NCBI GenBank assembly: GCA_964621785.1
Contig: CAZUPD010000014.1
Span: 29,058 to 93,057, forward strand
DNA length: 64,000 nucleotides
From: JACKDW01 sp964621785
Lineage (GTDB): Bacteria; Myxococcota_A; Polyangia; Nannocystales; Nannocystaceae
Reading direction: 5' to 3'
Part shown: piece after piece, positions 33,934 to 42,741 of the stretch
Position numbering within the stretch: position 1 is the first letter of the stretch
How the letters are laid out: the number at the start of each line of letters is the position of its first letter
Translations under genes and position numbers: made by a program
The notes under the pieces: model-generated
What the model was told of the DNA's origin: nothing
The model's input: the letters and a program-made list of their open reading frames with translations, nothing else
Databases searched by the model: none

Positions 33934-35301
33934 ATGGGCATTGGGACACGAGGATTGGTTGTCGTCGGCGCGGGTTGGGTCGCCGTCACGGGTTGCAACG
34001 ATGTGGACACAGGGCCTGCCGTGGGCCCCGACGACACGCAACTGCTCGGCTATTCCGAGGACATCGGGCCGATGATCGATGCCCATTGTGGCATCTGTCA
34101 CAACGACGGTGGAACGGCCCCGTTCTCCCTGAACACCTACGAACAAGTTGCGAGCTTTGCCGAGGTCATGCTGCAGGCGATGGACAGTCGCAGTATGCCT
34201 CCGTGGGGTGCCGAGCCAGGGCATCGCGCGTTGCGCTACGACCCATCGCTGAGCGACGCACAGATCGAGATGTTTGCCGAATGGATCGACCAGGGCAAAC
34301 CAGAGGGGGATCGAAACAACCCAGGCGATCCCATCGACCTCGACCTCGGCGGCCTCGATCGAACCGATGTCGAGATCGCAATGAAACATGAATATACACC
34401 GACAACCGCACCGGATGAATACCGCTGCTTTGTCATCGATTGGCCCAGGGAGGAGACTGCGTATATCACAGGGTACGAGGGCAAGCCCGGCAATCGCTCG
34501 GTTGTCCATCACCTCGTGATTTTTATGGTCGGGCCTGGCCAAGTCGACCGTTTGGCCGAGTTTGAACAGCTTGACGAGCAACCGGGATACGCGTGTTTTG
34601 GTGGTGTGGCGCCAACCCAAGATGGCAAGACGATCGACGAGTTTGCGGCGATCCAAGGTCAGCTCATCGGACAGTGGGCACCCGGGCTCGGAGGTCAAGA
34701 GTTTACCGAAGGGACAGGTGTGCGGGTCGAGCCGGGCTCCAAGGCCGTGTTGCAGGTTCACTACAATGTCCAGCAGGCCGGTACGAGTGCCGACCGCTCG
34801 ATGATCGGATTTCGCGTCGACGAATCGGTCGAACGCGAAGGGGCGATGGTCGCGTTTTTAGATGCGAGTTGGTACATCGATCCAAACACGATGCTGATCC
34901 CCGCAGGTCAGCAAGCGACCCACGAATACGACGCGGTGTTGCTGTCGTCGATCGGTAACACGCCGTTCAACGACGGTGCGGAGATCCATGCCGTTTTGCC
35001 GCATATGCATCGACTCGGGCGAACAATCGAACTGGTCAAGCAGGCGGGCTGCGCGTCCGAGGAGGTCCTGCTACGGATCCCCGACTACGACTTTAACTGG
35101 CAGCGCGACTACGCCTTCAAACAACCCGTTCGCTACCATCCGGGCGAGCGCCTCAAGATCAAGTGCGCATGGGACAACACCCGCGAATGGCGAGCGAAGG
35201 CTGGCGTAGATCCGATCGAACCGGTGGATGTCGTCTGGGGCGAGGGGACGGTCGACGAGATGTGCGTTGCAGCGATGTATGTTACGACGCCCAAACAGTA
35301 G
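33934..35301 (+). CDS. Lipoprotein with CxxCH motif and copper type II monooxygenase-like domains
   Basis: Start at ATG 33934 gives a lipoprotein signal ending VAVTGC; the frame reaches back to a TTG at 33913. The 455-residue product has a cytochrome-c-like CGICHNDGG near residue 52 and a later MPPW, a possible heme ligand Met, as in small periplasmic c-type domains. The rest resembles the peptidylglycine/dopamine monooxygenase fold: VVHHLVIFMV near 200 (paired His of the first copper site), VLQVHYN near 280, and LPHMHRLGR near 360 (His-Met-His). Family members hydroxylate substrates with two coppers and ascorbate; here the heme part could supply electrons. This role is inferred. Substrate unknown. 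Confidence 0.75.
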   Translation: MGIGTRGLVVVGAGWVAVTGCNDVDTGPAVGPDDTQLLGYSEDIGPMIDAHCGICHNDGGTAPFSLNTYEQVASFAEVMLQAMDSRSMPPWGAEPGHRALRYDPSLSDAQIEMFAEWIDQGKPEGDRNNPGDPIDLDLGGLDRTDVEIAMKHEYTPTTAPDEYRCFVIDWPREETAYITGYEGKPGNRSVVHHLVIFMVGPGQVDRLAEFEQLDEQPGYACFGGVAPTQDGKTIDEFAAIQGQLIGQWAPGLGGQEFTEGTGVRVEPGSKAVLQVHYNVQQAGTSADRSMIGFRVDESVEREGAMVAFLDASWYIDPNTMLIPAGQQATHEYDAVLLSSIGNTPFNDGAEIHAVLPHMHRLGRTIELVKQAGCASEEVLLRIPDYDFNWQRDYAFKQPVRYHPGERLKIKCAWDNTREWRAKAGVDPIEPVDVVWGEGTVDEMCVAAMYVTTPKQ

Positions 35302-35311
35302 GCATATCACA

Positions 35312-35391
35312 TGTAATTACATGTATGAACGTCTGCATGAAGAGGTGAGCTCTCGGCTCACCGTCATTTCGTCTAAGAAATTGTAATTACA
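35312..35391. repeat. Two identical TGTAATTACA palindromes flanking a hairpin
   Basis: Perfect ten-base palindromes at 35312-35321 and 35382-35391 sit almost symmetrically (centres about 35 bases away) around the convergent-gene hairpin at 35344-35362. They are the only fully self-complementary AATT-centred copies I found. Confidence 0.75.
35344..35362. terminator. Hairpin between convergent genes
   Basis: GGTGAGC and GCTCACC form a perfect seven-pair stem around TCTCG, 43 bases past the plus-strand stop and 25 bases past the minus-strand stop. Neither side has a strong T-run, so bidirectional termination is plausible rather than certain. Confidence 0.5.
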
Positions 35392-36091
35392 CTTGGTATT
35401 CGGAGCGTGTCCCCGCTCGCCACGTGAGGGCTTCGATCGTTGCACCCGCTCGGGTGAGGAGCTCTTGGTACCACTGGTTTGCTGCGTCTGCGTGGGCCGT
35501 GTGGGCCTGCGGTGCCCATACAACCGTGACCGCCCGGCGGGTTTGATCGCACGTTTTGGTCCGTTGGGAGTCCTTCACCGCGTTGGCGCAGGGCCCCTGC
35601 TGGTCGCCGAGACAGATCAGTCCTCCGAGGCGGATCTCTTGCCCGGATGCATTAAACACATATCTTGCCTCGGGTTGTGCGAGGCCGATCCACAGTGGTG
35701 TCTGCGTGCGATCGAGGTCGACCACGCTGATCGGGAGCCCGCTGTGGAGCGAGACGGCGTTACAGGCATCGACGACGAGGTTGATGTGAGAGATACCGCC
35801 GCGATCGGCCGCGCGCACGAGGTACTCCGAGGCAGGCTTCCCGCGCCCAGAAGGTTTGTAGCCCCCGTGCCGCAACAGATCGCGCACATGCGTACGAATC
35901 GTATCGTCGGGTTTGATCGGTGCATTTGCATGGGGATCGAGCTGTTGCAAGAGCCACTTTGGTGTCGGCAGCGAGCCGAGGGCAGTCGGTAACGCGATCG
36001 AAAATCCGACGGGGTACAGGAGGGGATGCGCTTCGACGGTGATCGAGACAGTCACGGGCCGCAGTGAGCCATGAACATCGCCGCCCGGCAA
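35387..36091 (-). CDS. B3/B4 tRNA-binding-domain protein
   Basis: 234 residues; a GTG at 36055 is an alternative start. The region from about 75 to 150 matches the B3/B4 domain of the phenylalanyl-tRNA synthetase beta chain: DLLRHGGYKPSGRGKPASEY, then GISHINLVVDACNAVSLHSG and LPISVVDLDRTQ. Stand-alone B3/B4 proteins are common and are thought to edit or bind misacylated tRNA, though few are tested. The C-terminal part has the usual GLICLGDQQGPCANAVKDSQ and a final helix. The gene sits 15 bases downstream of a small lipoprotein gene and upstream of a possible RNA-repair gene on the same strand, which suits an RNA-related function. Confidence 0.82.
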   Translation of the reverse strand: MPGGDVHGSLRPVTVSITVEAHPLLYPVGFSIALPTALGSLPTPKWLLQQLDPHANAPIKPDDTIRTHVRDLLRHGGYKPSGRGKPASEYLVRAADRGGISHINLVVDACNAVSLHSGLPISVVDLDRTQTPLWIGLAQPEARYVFNASGQEIRLGGLICLGDQQGPCANAVKDSQRTKTCDQTRRAVTVVWAPQAHTAHADAANQWYQELLTRAGATIEALTWRAGTRSEYQV

Positions 36092-36106
36092 GCTCGATTC
36101 GCCAAA

Positions 36107-36658
36107 TTACTCGCGGATCCGCATCAGTGGAAGCCAGCGGTACTGATTCGATCCATGATTATGCAAGTGCAGCACAACGGGCGCGCCGGCTGGGATGTCC
36201 CGGTCGACACGCAGCTCGAGATCGAAGTACGCAGGCTCGGTAGGAATCTCGATGTACGTCTCCCAGATGATGTCCCCGTCGAGGATAAGGGCGGCATGGG
36301 CCGCTGCCGGATCCGCGTCTGAATACAGGGCGTCGTGGATAAAAATCGTTTCGAGGCGGTCGCCGGACGAGAGGTCGAGTTGGGTCGTTTGGACAAATCC
36401 GGCGTAGTTGCAACCCGAGGTCGCCACCTCGAGCATTCCGTCTTCTTCCCAAAAACTCTCGCATGAGATCTCTGCTGGTCGGTGTTCGGCCAACGGATCG
36501 TCGGCGACATCGACTTCGGTCCATTTGGTGTGGTCGATCAACGGGGTCCTCGCAGGGGCACCATCGGTATCCGAGGTCATCGATGGTTGTGGATCGCAGG
36601 CGCACACAAGTCCGGTGATGGCAATGACCGACGGGGACCGCAGGCGGGGAACCGACAT
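36107..36658 (-). CDS. Small lipoprotein of unknown function
   Basis: Start at ATG 36658 gives a signal ending ITGLVCAC; upstream in-frame codons overlap the neighbouring gene's 3' end and are discarded. The 183-residue product has one Cys pair (ISCESFWEE, SGCNYAGF) and a beta-rich C-terminal domain (ETIFIHDALYSDAD, ELRVDRDIPAGAPVVLHLHN) ending HGSNQYRWLPLMRIRE. No family recognised. It lies between the B3/B4 gene (15 bases away) and the RNA-repair-like gene (52 bases away) in one minus-strand run. An exact TGCAAGTGCA element lies near its end (36162). Confidence 0.68.
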   Translation of the reverse strand: MSVPRLRSPSVIAITGLVCACDPQPSMTSDTDGAPARTPLIDHTKWTEVDVADDPLAEHRPAEISCESFWEEDGMLEVATSGCNYAGFVQTTQLDLSSGDRLETIFIHDALYSDADPAAAHAALILDGDIIWETYIEIPTEPAYFDLELRVDRDIPAGAPVVLHLHNHGSNQYRWLPLMRIRE

Positions 36659-36710
36659 CGCGGACCCATACCACGAATCCACCTGCGACCATTTTGTGCT
36701 CCGAAGCCGG

Positions 36711-39700
36711 TTAGGGACAGATGTCTCGGTCGGAGGGTCGGTCGAGCAAAACGCTGCGCAGGTGTTCGAACGAGCGAGCCGGCGACGGGCCGACGACCTC
36801 GAGCCCGGCCTCACCCGGGACGGAGTCCTCCCAGGCCTTCAGCCGAAGCGCGAGCTCGGCCCGGGTTTCTCGCGAGACATCGCTGGCGAGTCCGATGAAC
36901 CAATAGCGTGCGTCCGTGCTCTCGTACAGAGCCTCGGTGTAGGGCATAAATGATGCTCCTACATGTTTTTCGAGTTCGAGAATCAGTCCGACAAAACGGT
37001 GGTCGAGTATCCCTCTGTCACCTGTGGCAGGCTGTTTGACCGCGAGCAAATAGCGGTGCTCCTCCCGCGGGTCGACGGTATCGCACAGGTGTTCGAGCCA
37101 CAATGGGTCGTTGGCGTTCGCCAGTTGCACACCCCGCTCGAGTTCGCGGAGGAGTCGGGCTTTGGTCGATGCCGTGCTGTTGCGGGTGCTATTGACCTGC
37201 GGAGCTGTCGGTGTCCATACATGGATCGTCGCGCGGCTTGGTGTGGCTGCGGCGGGTGGGGTCCCGACGGTTTCGAGGTTGCGTGCGAGCAATGCCCGGA
37301 GACAGTTCGCCACACATTCCGCCGCGGTTGGGTGGGTCGGTGGAGCGTCGGTTTGGGGCAAGGTCGATTGTAGGAGCAGGGCCCAGGCGATTCCGCCGGG
37401 AAATGTGCGGGAGTTGCCGTAGATCCCCCGGGCCCGAGCCCAACAGCGGATCCACATCAATGCGGCCAAAAAGACAGGTTGTGAGACGCACGCACCGGCG
37501 GTAGATAAAATTGTATCAGCATCAAAAATGGCTGCGAGAGCACGCCGATCGCTCGGATCCATGGCGTCGCGTTGACTCGCCGTGAGCTGCGACGGCGGAC
37601 AAAGTGGTGTGCCCGAGGGCCAACGCGCGTACTGGAGGTCGACTTCGACGGGGTTGGAAGACGTTTGTAAATGCATGGTCATCCGCAGGGCCTGCGGCGC
37701 TCGGGAGCGGATCTGGACGCGGTGACCCAACCCCTCGAGTGCATCGGGCAAGCGCCTGAAGAGGTCGTCGGCGTTTTGCCACGCGGGGCCGGTGACGACC
37801 GTATCGAGGTCGCTGAGGTCGTTGGCGACCCCGAGACGGACCGAGCCCACGGGATGGCAAAGGCGGACTTCGGTCGGTTTGACGCCGCCGAGGATGATGT
37901 CGGTGCACACCTGTTCGAGGTCGGCGAGTAACTGGCTGTGGTGGACCGTGGCCGGGGACTGGCGTCCGAGAGGTATCCGTTTGACTACGCGAAAAGGAGT
38001 GTTCTCCCCCCGGACGATCACCGCGAGATGGGTGACCTCAAACGCTCGTGGGTCCACGGCCTGTCGACACAGACTCGCGATCGGTCCCGAGAATGCCGGG
38101 AATTGCCCGAGTGTCAGGTGGGGGACGAAAGGGCCGTGATGGGGCGTCGGATCACAGGCTGGAAATGCGGCGACCAACCTCGCCTGCAACGCACACAGCT
38201 GGGTCTCGTCATCGGGTGCCAAGAATCCTGTGTGTGACTTGCCGTGGTTAAAGTGCCCGACCTTGCTGAGGTCGAGGGAAAAGGCTGTAGATGCACTTAA
38301 GATCTCGGTGAGCGTTGCACTCGCAGCTCGGAGATGCTCTGGCGGAAGGAATGGGTAGAGCAGGGTGATATGCGGCATCCAGCGGGCAGCGTGCCGATCG
38401 TGTCGCTTGCGAACCGCCTGAATCGCGGGCCAGTGGTCGCGTGGCGGACACACAACGACGGCGGTATGATGGACCGGGGCGATGCGCGAAAGGTCGAGGT
38501 CGGTCGATTTTGATTGTACTTGCACAAGTCCCCACAGGCCGTAATGATCGGACGGATAAAGTGGGGTGACGGCCCCTGGTACGACTTCTGGTAGGGGCTG
38601 GGTGCCGATCAGAGCGACATCGATCGGTGTGAGTTGAGCGGACGCGGACCGCAACAAGCACCGGTCGAGCCGGCGGGGGCGTTGCGTCCGACTCGAAAAC
38701 GCTGCCAGCGCATTATGGTCGGGATGGAAGGTGTGGCCAGGATCGTCGGGGTAGACCGCGGGCCACAGATCGACAAATCCAGCACGGGTAAACGCAGCAT
38801 CGAGCTCGCCGGTGTCGACATTAAAATCACCCAAGACCAGGGTCGCATCGGTGTCAACAATCTGTTCGTCGAGCCAGGTACAAACTTGCTCGAACTCGGC
38901 TGCACGGATGGCGTGGGGATGCTCGACGCGGTTCGAGGACAGATGGATCGCAACAACACACAGCTCGAGGCCGGCGAGATGGAGGGTCGCCGCGACCAGA
39001 CGCTTGTGCCCGGAGAGCCCGTGAAAGTGGACCTGCATGGGCGCCCGCGCCATCAAGACCTGACCATAGGGCCGCAGACTCGGACCCTCGGGAAGGTCGC
39101 TGATGAAGTAACGCTCCCGGATCCACGGGTCGGCGAGCAATTGCTCGAGGATCGTCGGGGTGACTTCAACCAGGGCCATCAGGTCGGCATCGGCCTCGCG
39201 CAGGTGGGACAATATTGCAGATACACGAATTTCGGTGGCGAGCTTTTCTGGTTCGTAGAGGTCAAACAGGAGGTTATAGGTCACCAATGTGAGGGCGTCT
39301 TTGACCGGTCGAGCGCTCCCAGCAGTCGCCGGGACCCACGTGGATGCACCCGGGTCGTAGCGATAGCAGGGCTGAGGTGTGGCCGGCAGGCTGGTTGAGA
39401 CGCTGCGCCGCGACGGTTGGGTCGGGACGCTCGCTACGGGTGCGAGTTGCTCGGCGATCGCCCGCTGAATGTCGGCGTGCTGCGGGGTGGGGGTGATACC
39501 AGAACCAAAGAGCAGGTCGATCCGCTGTTTGCGATCCCAGATCCAGAGATCGCCGATGCGGATGTACCAGACGCGGTGCCAGGGGATGTCGCCCTCGGCC
39601 GCAAACTTTTGCAGCGGGGCCTCGCGCATCCCGGCGAACCGCTCTTCGTAGCCGACGGTACAGGCCCCTAAACCAAAGGACGGGTCCCAGCGCAGACGGT

Positions 39701-39767
39701 CGTAGACTTCGCGACTGGTCCGCAACTGGGCCGGACGACCCTTTGGATGTTTTTTGCCGGAGGCCAT
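36711..39767 (-). CDS. RNA end-processing fusion: MJ1316 + EEP nuclease + 2H phosphoesterase + eukaryote-type poly(A) polymerase
   Basis: 1018 residues. (1) 14-86: MJ1316/DUF504 domain (RTSREVYDRLRWDP, GYEERFAGMRE, IPWHRVWYIR), thought to recognise RNA ends. (2) 158-416: exo/endonuclease/phosphatase domain with Asn165, Glu201, His275, GDFN at 313-316, Asp368 and SDH at 406-408, all catalytic positions present. (3) 430-600: 2H phosphoesterase (LigT-like), motifs HIT at 466-468 and HLT at 550-552. (4) 605-1018: nucleotidyltransferase with GS 641-642, DLD at 653-655 and Asp710, then WARARGIYGNSRTFPGGIAW, the signature of the central domain of eukaryotic nuclear poly(A) polymerase. An RNA-binding-like region follows (TAPQVNSTRNSTASTKARLL). 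The likely role is trimming, cyclic-phosphate opening and re-extension of damaged RNA 3' ends. Domain calls are by motif. Confidence 0.85.
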   Translation of the reverse strand: MASGKKHPKGRPAQLRTSREVYDRLRWDPSFGLGACTVGYEERFAGMREAPLQKFAAEGDIPWHRVWYIRIGDLWIWDRKQRIDLLFGSGITPTPQHADIQRAIAEQLAPVASVPTQPSRRSVSTSLPATPQPCYRYDPGASTWVPATAGSARPVKDALTLVTYNLLFDLYEPEKLATEIRVSAILSHLREADADLMALVEVTPTILEQLLADPWIRERYFISDLPEGPSLRPYGQVLMARAPMQVHFHGLSGHKRLVAATLHLAGLELCVVAIHLSSNRVEHPHAIRAAEFEQVCTWLDEQIVDTDATLVLGDFNVDTGELDAAFTRAGFVDLWPAVYPDDPGHTFHPDHNALAAFSSRTQRPRRLDRCLLRSASAQLTPIDVALIGTQPLPEVVPGAVTPLYPSDHYGLWGLVQVQSKSTDLDLSRIAPVHHTAVVVCPPRDHWPAIQAVRKRHDRHAARWMPHITLLYPFLPPEHLRAASATLTEILSASTAFSLDLSKVGHFNHGKSHTGFLAPDDETQLCALQARLVAAFPACDPTPHHGPFVPHLTLGQFPAFSGPIASLCRQAVDPRAFEVTHLAVIVRGENTPFRVVKRIPLGRQSPATVHHSQLLADLEQVCTDIILGGVKPTEVRLCHPVGSVRLGVANDLSDLDTVVTGPAWQNADDLFRRLPDALEGLGHRVQIRSRAPQALRMTMHLQTSSNPVEVDLQYARWPSGTPLCPPSQLTASQRDAMDPSDRRALAAIFDADTILSTAGACVSQPVFLAALMWIRCWARARGIYGNSRTFPGGIAWALLLQSTLPQTDAPPTHPTAAECVANCLRALLARNLETVGTPPAAATPSRATIHVWTPTAPQVNSTRNSTASTKARLLRELERGVQLANANDPLWLEHLCDTVDPREEHRYLLAVKQPATGDRGILDHRFVGLILELEKHVGASFMPYTEALYESTDARYWFIGLASDVSRETRAELALRLKAWEDSVPGEAGLEVVGPSPARSFEHLRSVLLDRPSDRDICP

Positions 39768-39922
39768 GATCGAACTCGCATCGCTATCAAAACGGGCCGC
39801 TTCGACGGGGATTGTGACAGTGCATTCAGGGAAAGAACAGAAAAAGATGATGGGTCGTTGTGGCTTGCTGTGCTACAAGCCCCGCAGCGGTCTGGAAGTT
39901 CGCCCGAGTTTCCAATACGGCT

Positions 39923-39932
39923 TGCAAATGCA
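39923..39932. repeat. TGYANNTRCA element in a divergent promoter region
   Basis: TGCAAATGCA lies in the 197-base gap between the divergent RNA-repair-like gene and the methyltransferase-like gene, 33 bases before the latter's start, so it could affect either promoter. Confidence 0.6.
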
Positions 39933-39964
39933 CTTGAACCCATTGAACGTATTGCGGATGCGTT

Positions 39965-40474
39965 GTGCAACGGATCGACGAAAATCACCAACTCGAGCAG
40001 TATTTTTTTGATCGTCCGACGATCGAGATGCTTGCCGATGTGGTTGTAGCAGCGACGTCCCCGTGTTGCCTGTGCGTGCCGATGGTCGCGCGCGAGCTTC
40101 ATCGCCGCGGTCGCGCCGTGACTTTGCTCGAGGCGGATCGACGCTTTGACGACCTCCCGGGTTTTGTCGCCTACGATCTGTATCGGCCGCATCCTCTGGA
40201 ACAGTCGTTCGATCTGATTCTCTGTGACCCGCCGTTTAACCGGGTGCTGCTGTCGCAGTTGTTTGCTGCGATCCGTGTACTTGCAAAGGGATCATTTGCC
40301 CAGCCGTTGATGATCGCTTGGCCGGTCGATCGCGCGGGTGCACTTTTGGGAACGTTTGCCCCCTTTGGGTTGCAAGCGACGGGCGTACTCGCGGGCTATC
40401 GCAGCGTCAAGCAGGTGCCGGAGAATCGGATCGGACTGTTTGCGAATACCGGGTGGACTGGGTCAGAGGGCTAG
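39965..40474 (+). CDS. N6-adenine-methyltransferase-like protein (EEF1AKMT1/N6AMT2 type)
   Basis: 169 residues from a GTG at 39965. The order of motifs is that of the Pfam N6-adenineMlase family: QLEQYFFDRPTIEMLADVVV at the N-terminus, CCLCVPMVARELHRRGRAVT, then LLEADRRFDDLPGFVAYDLY and FDLILCDPPFN, which contains the DPPF catalytic motif. Studied eukaryotic relatives methylate a lysine of translation factor eEF1A, and activity on nucleic acid is not settled; the bacterial substrate is unknown. It is divergent from the RNA-repair-like gene. Its last 12 bases overlap the end of the convergent glycosyltransferase gene. Confidence 0.8.
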   Translation: MQRIDENHQLEQYFFDRPTIEMLADVVVAATSPCCLCVPMVARELHRRGRAVTLLEADRRFDDLPGFVAYDLYRPHPLEQSFDLILCDPPFNRVLLSQLFAAIRVLAKGSFAQPLMIAWPVDRAGALLGTFAPFGLQATGVLAGYRSVKQVPENRIGLFANTGWTGSEG

Positions 40475-42688
40475 TCCGTCGGGCCGGAGTACGACATCGA
40501 ACAGGATCGCCCCGAGTCGCCGTCTGTCCGAGGATGTCGGGTCATTCTCCTGTGGAACCAGCGCGTGGCTTTTGATCCGGAGGACATCCTTGCCAGAGGT
40601 TGCCGCGACCGGGATGGTAAACGTCTGGGGCTCGCCGCCGACTTCGACATTTTGTGTGTGTGCATTTGTTTCGAGGGTCACCACGCCCTCGCGTGGCGGG
40701 GGCAGGGCGAGGGTGACTTCGAGGGTCCCGGGGACTGCTGGAAACTCGGCGACCGCGACATCGGCGAGCCAGGCTCCCGGGCGCGGCGGGTCTTCGCCAA
40801 ATCGTTCGGGGCCGTGAAACCCGTGGGAGAGCTCGACGCCGCGGGCTCGAGTGAGCATCGGTTGCCCGGGGTTCCACCGCTGGGGGTAGGCGAGGCGCTC
40901 ACCGGTCACCCACGCGCCGTAGAGCCTCGCAGACAGACGCCGACGCTTGCCCTCCGCCGGGATGGCACGGCCGAAGACAAGTTTGACTGTACAAGGAAGT
41001 TGGCAGCGCTCTAGGGGGACAGACAGGTGATTGGTACCTTGGCGCAGCCGTTGGTCGGCGAGGGTGATGTTGCCGGACTGGGCTTTGACCTGTACGGGCG
41101 CCCGCCGGCGGTCGACATGGAGGATGAGTTCGAGCCGCTCACCCACACCGGGGACAATGAGCACGGCTTTTTTGCCGAGCCAGGCAAACGGTTCGCCCCG
41201 GCCGTTGATCTCGGGAGCAGACACGCCGTCGCCCAATACGATCGGGTTGTCGACCCAGTACACCTCGCTATAGCGCCGTTGAGACAGGTCCCAGGCCTCG
41301 GGGGGAAAGCCGGTGAGCTGGTGGGAGTGCACTGTCGCCCCGGGTAGTCCGCGATGGCGCAGCGACAACAATGTAATTGTCTGGTTGCCGGTGAGCTTGG
41401 CGGGGTTGTGGGGTTGGATCAATGATTTGTATGTGTATACATGCGTTTGAAGGTGTCCGGAAAGCTCGGCGTAACGCGCGTAGGGGGTGATCCCAGCGGT
41501 GGTGACCAGCGCTCGTGGACCCCCGTCGCTGGCGAGACGACGCAGGGCGGCAACCGGCGGAATCGGAGCGTTGGCCATGGCAGTCATGGCGGGCAGTGTG
41601 CTGCCGAACGAGATGCCGGTGACGACCACGACGAGGCCGAGTACACCGAACTGAAGCGGGCGCGACAGCGGACGCAGGTCACAGATTCGTTGTATGATCA
41701 AGGCTATGCCTGGCGTCACCACCAGAATCAGCGGGATGGCATAGCGCGGATGGGACGGGTGCACGACCGCGATCAGGAGCGCGACGACAGCGACGAGACC
41801 CAATACCCAGATGCGTTGCAGCCACGGACGCCGCAACAGCGCGAGGCCAAAACTCCCGCCGAGGAACCAGGCGAGCGCAGGCCACGGGCCCCCGAGCGCA
41901 CGGACCAAGCCAACGTCGGCAAGACTCGCCGGAGCGCCACCAGTCGCATGTTTGAGATGGGCGAGAAATAGGTCGAGGGTCTTTTCGAAGCCGCCGGTGT
42001 CGGTGATGACCGGGACATAGCCGAGGATGAAAACGATCAACCCGATATAGGCGAGGGCGACCGCCGTGGCCGGTTCGTGCCGCCGGCGGTAGACTCCGAG
42101 AAACGCCAGGACCAAGGCGGCGGGCAGAAGTTGGGGACGGATCAGGGCTCCGAGGCCCAGTAGCGCCCAACCGAGTCCGAGCCGTCGACGAGAGGGGGTG
42201 GCCGGCCACCAACACCATACACAAAGCAACAGGGTGGTGACCGCCGGCGTCGTCGTAAACGCCCGGGGTGCGTGAAACCAGACGCCGGGGAGGCAGGCAA
42301 ACAACATCGCGACGCAGAGTGCAACAGGCCCGGAGACGATGGTTGCCAAAATCGCTGCAAGTACAACAATCCCGACGACCGAGGCGACCGAGGAAAGTAG
42401 TTGCATCGACAAGATGGCATCGCCGGTCAGGGGGTGGAGCAGTCGCGCGAGGCCGATCCATGCGGGAAACCCAGGAGGATGCGGGCGGTGGGCGACCATC
42501 TTGTAGTCGTGGACCGCACCGGCAAAGATGGCTTCGTCCTGCTCCCACGGGCCATCGGGGAGAAACAACAGCCGCGAGGCCAACAGCGCCGCGACCACAA
42601 GGGCGCTGACGATGTGGGCATGCCGGGAACATCCGGGCAGGGGCCACAGCCGAGGTTGCACACGCACGGGGCCTGCATACCCGACCAA
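40463..42688 (-). CDS. GT-C family membrane glycosyltransferase (ArnT/PMT-like)
   Basis: 741 residues from a TTG at 42688; a GTG a few codons later is also possible. The first external loop has the acidic motif PWEQDEAIFAGAVHDY, followed by AHRPHPPGFPAWIGLARLL, the hallmark of lipid-linked-sugar GT-C enzymes. About ten membrane helices follow (VVGIVVLAAILATIVSG to LLALVVVTGIS-like segments) to residue 380. The C-terminal 350 residues are an exported beta-rich region with two beta-sandwich-like parts. It probably moves a sugar from a polyprenyl carrier to an envelope acceptor. Sugar and acceptor are unknown. An exact TGCAAGTACA element lies at 42356. Confidence 0.78.
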   Translation of the reverse strand: MVGYAGPVRVQPRLWPLPGCSRHAHIVSALVVAALLASRLLFLPDGPWEQDEAIFAGAVHDYKMVAHRPHPPGFPAWIGLARLLHPLTGDAILSMQLLSSVASVVGIVVLAAILATIVSGPVALCVAMLFACLPGVWFHAPRAFTTTPAVTTLLLCVWCWWPATPSRRRLGLGWALLGLGALIRPQLLPAALVLAFLGVYRRRHEPATAVALAYIGLIVFILGYVPVITDTGGFEKTLDLFLAHLKHATGGAPASLADVGLVRALGGPWPALAWFLGGSFGLALLRRPWLQRIWVLGLVAVVALLIAVVHPSHPRYAIPLILVVTPGIALIIQRICDLRPLSRPLQFGVLGLVVVVTGISFGSTLPAMTAMANAPIPPVAALRRLASDGGPRALVTTAGITPYARYAELSGHLQTHVYTYKSLIQPHNPAKLTGNQTITLLSLRHRGLPGATVHSHQLTGFPPEAWDLSQRRYSEVYWVDNPIVLGDGVSAPEINGRGEPFAWLGKKAVLIVPGVGERLELILHVDRRRAPVQVKAQSGNITLADQRLRQGTNHLSVPLERCQLPCTVKLVFGRAIPAEGKRRRLSARLYGAWVTGERLAYPQRWNPGQPMLTRARGVELSHGFHGPERFGEDPPRPGAWLADVAVAEFPAVPGTLEVTLALPPPREGVVTLETNAHTQNVEVGGEPQTFTIPVAATSGKDVLRIKSHALVPQENDPTSSDRRRLGAILFDVVLRPDGLAL

Positions 42689-42741
42689 CCCTGGGTTGCC
42701 AATTCATGGCGACCCTCGGCGATCCCCATTGCGAACGACCG

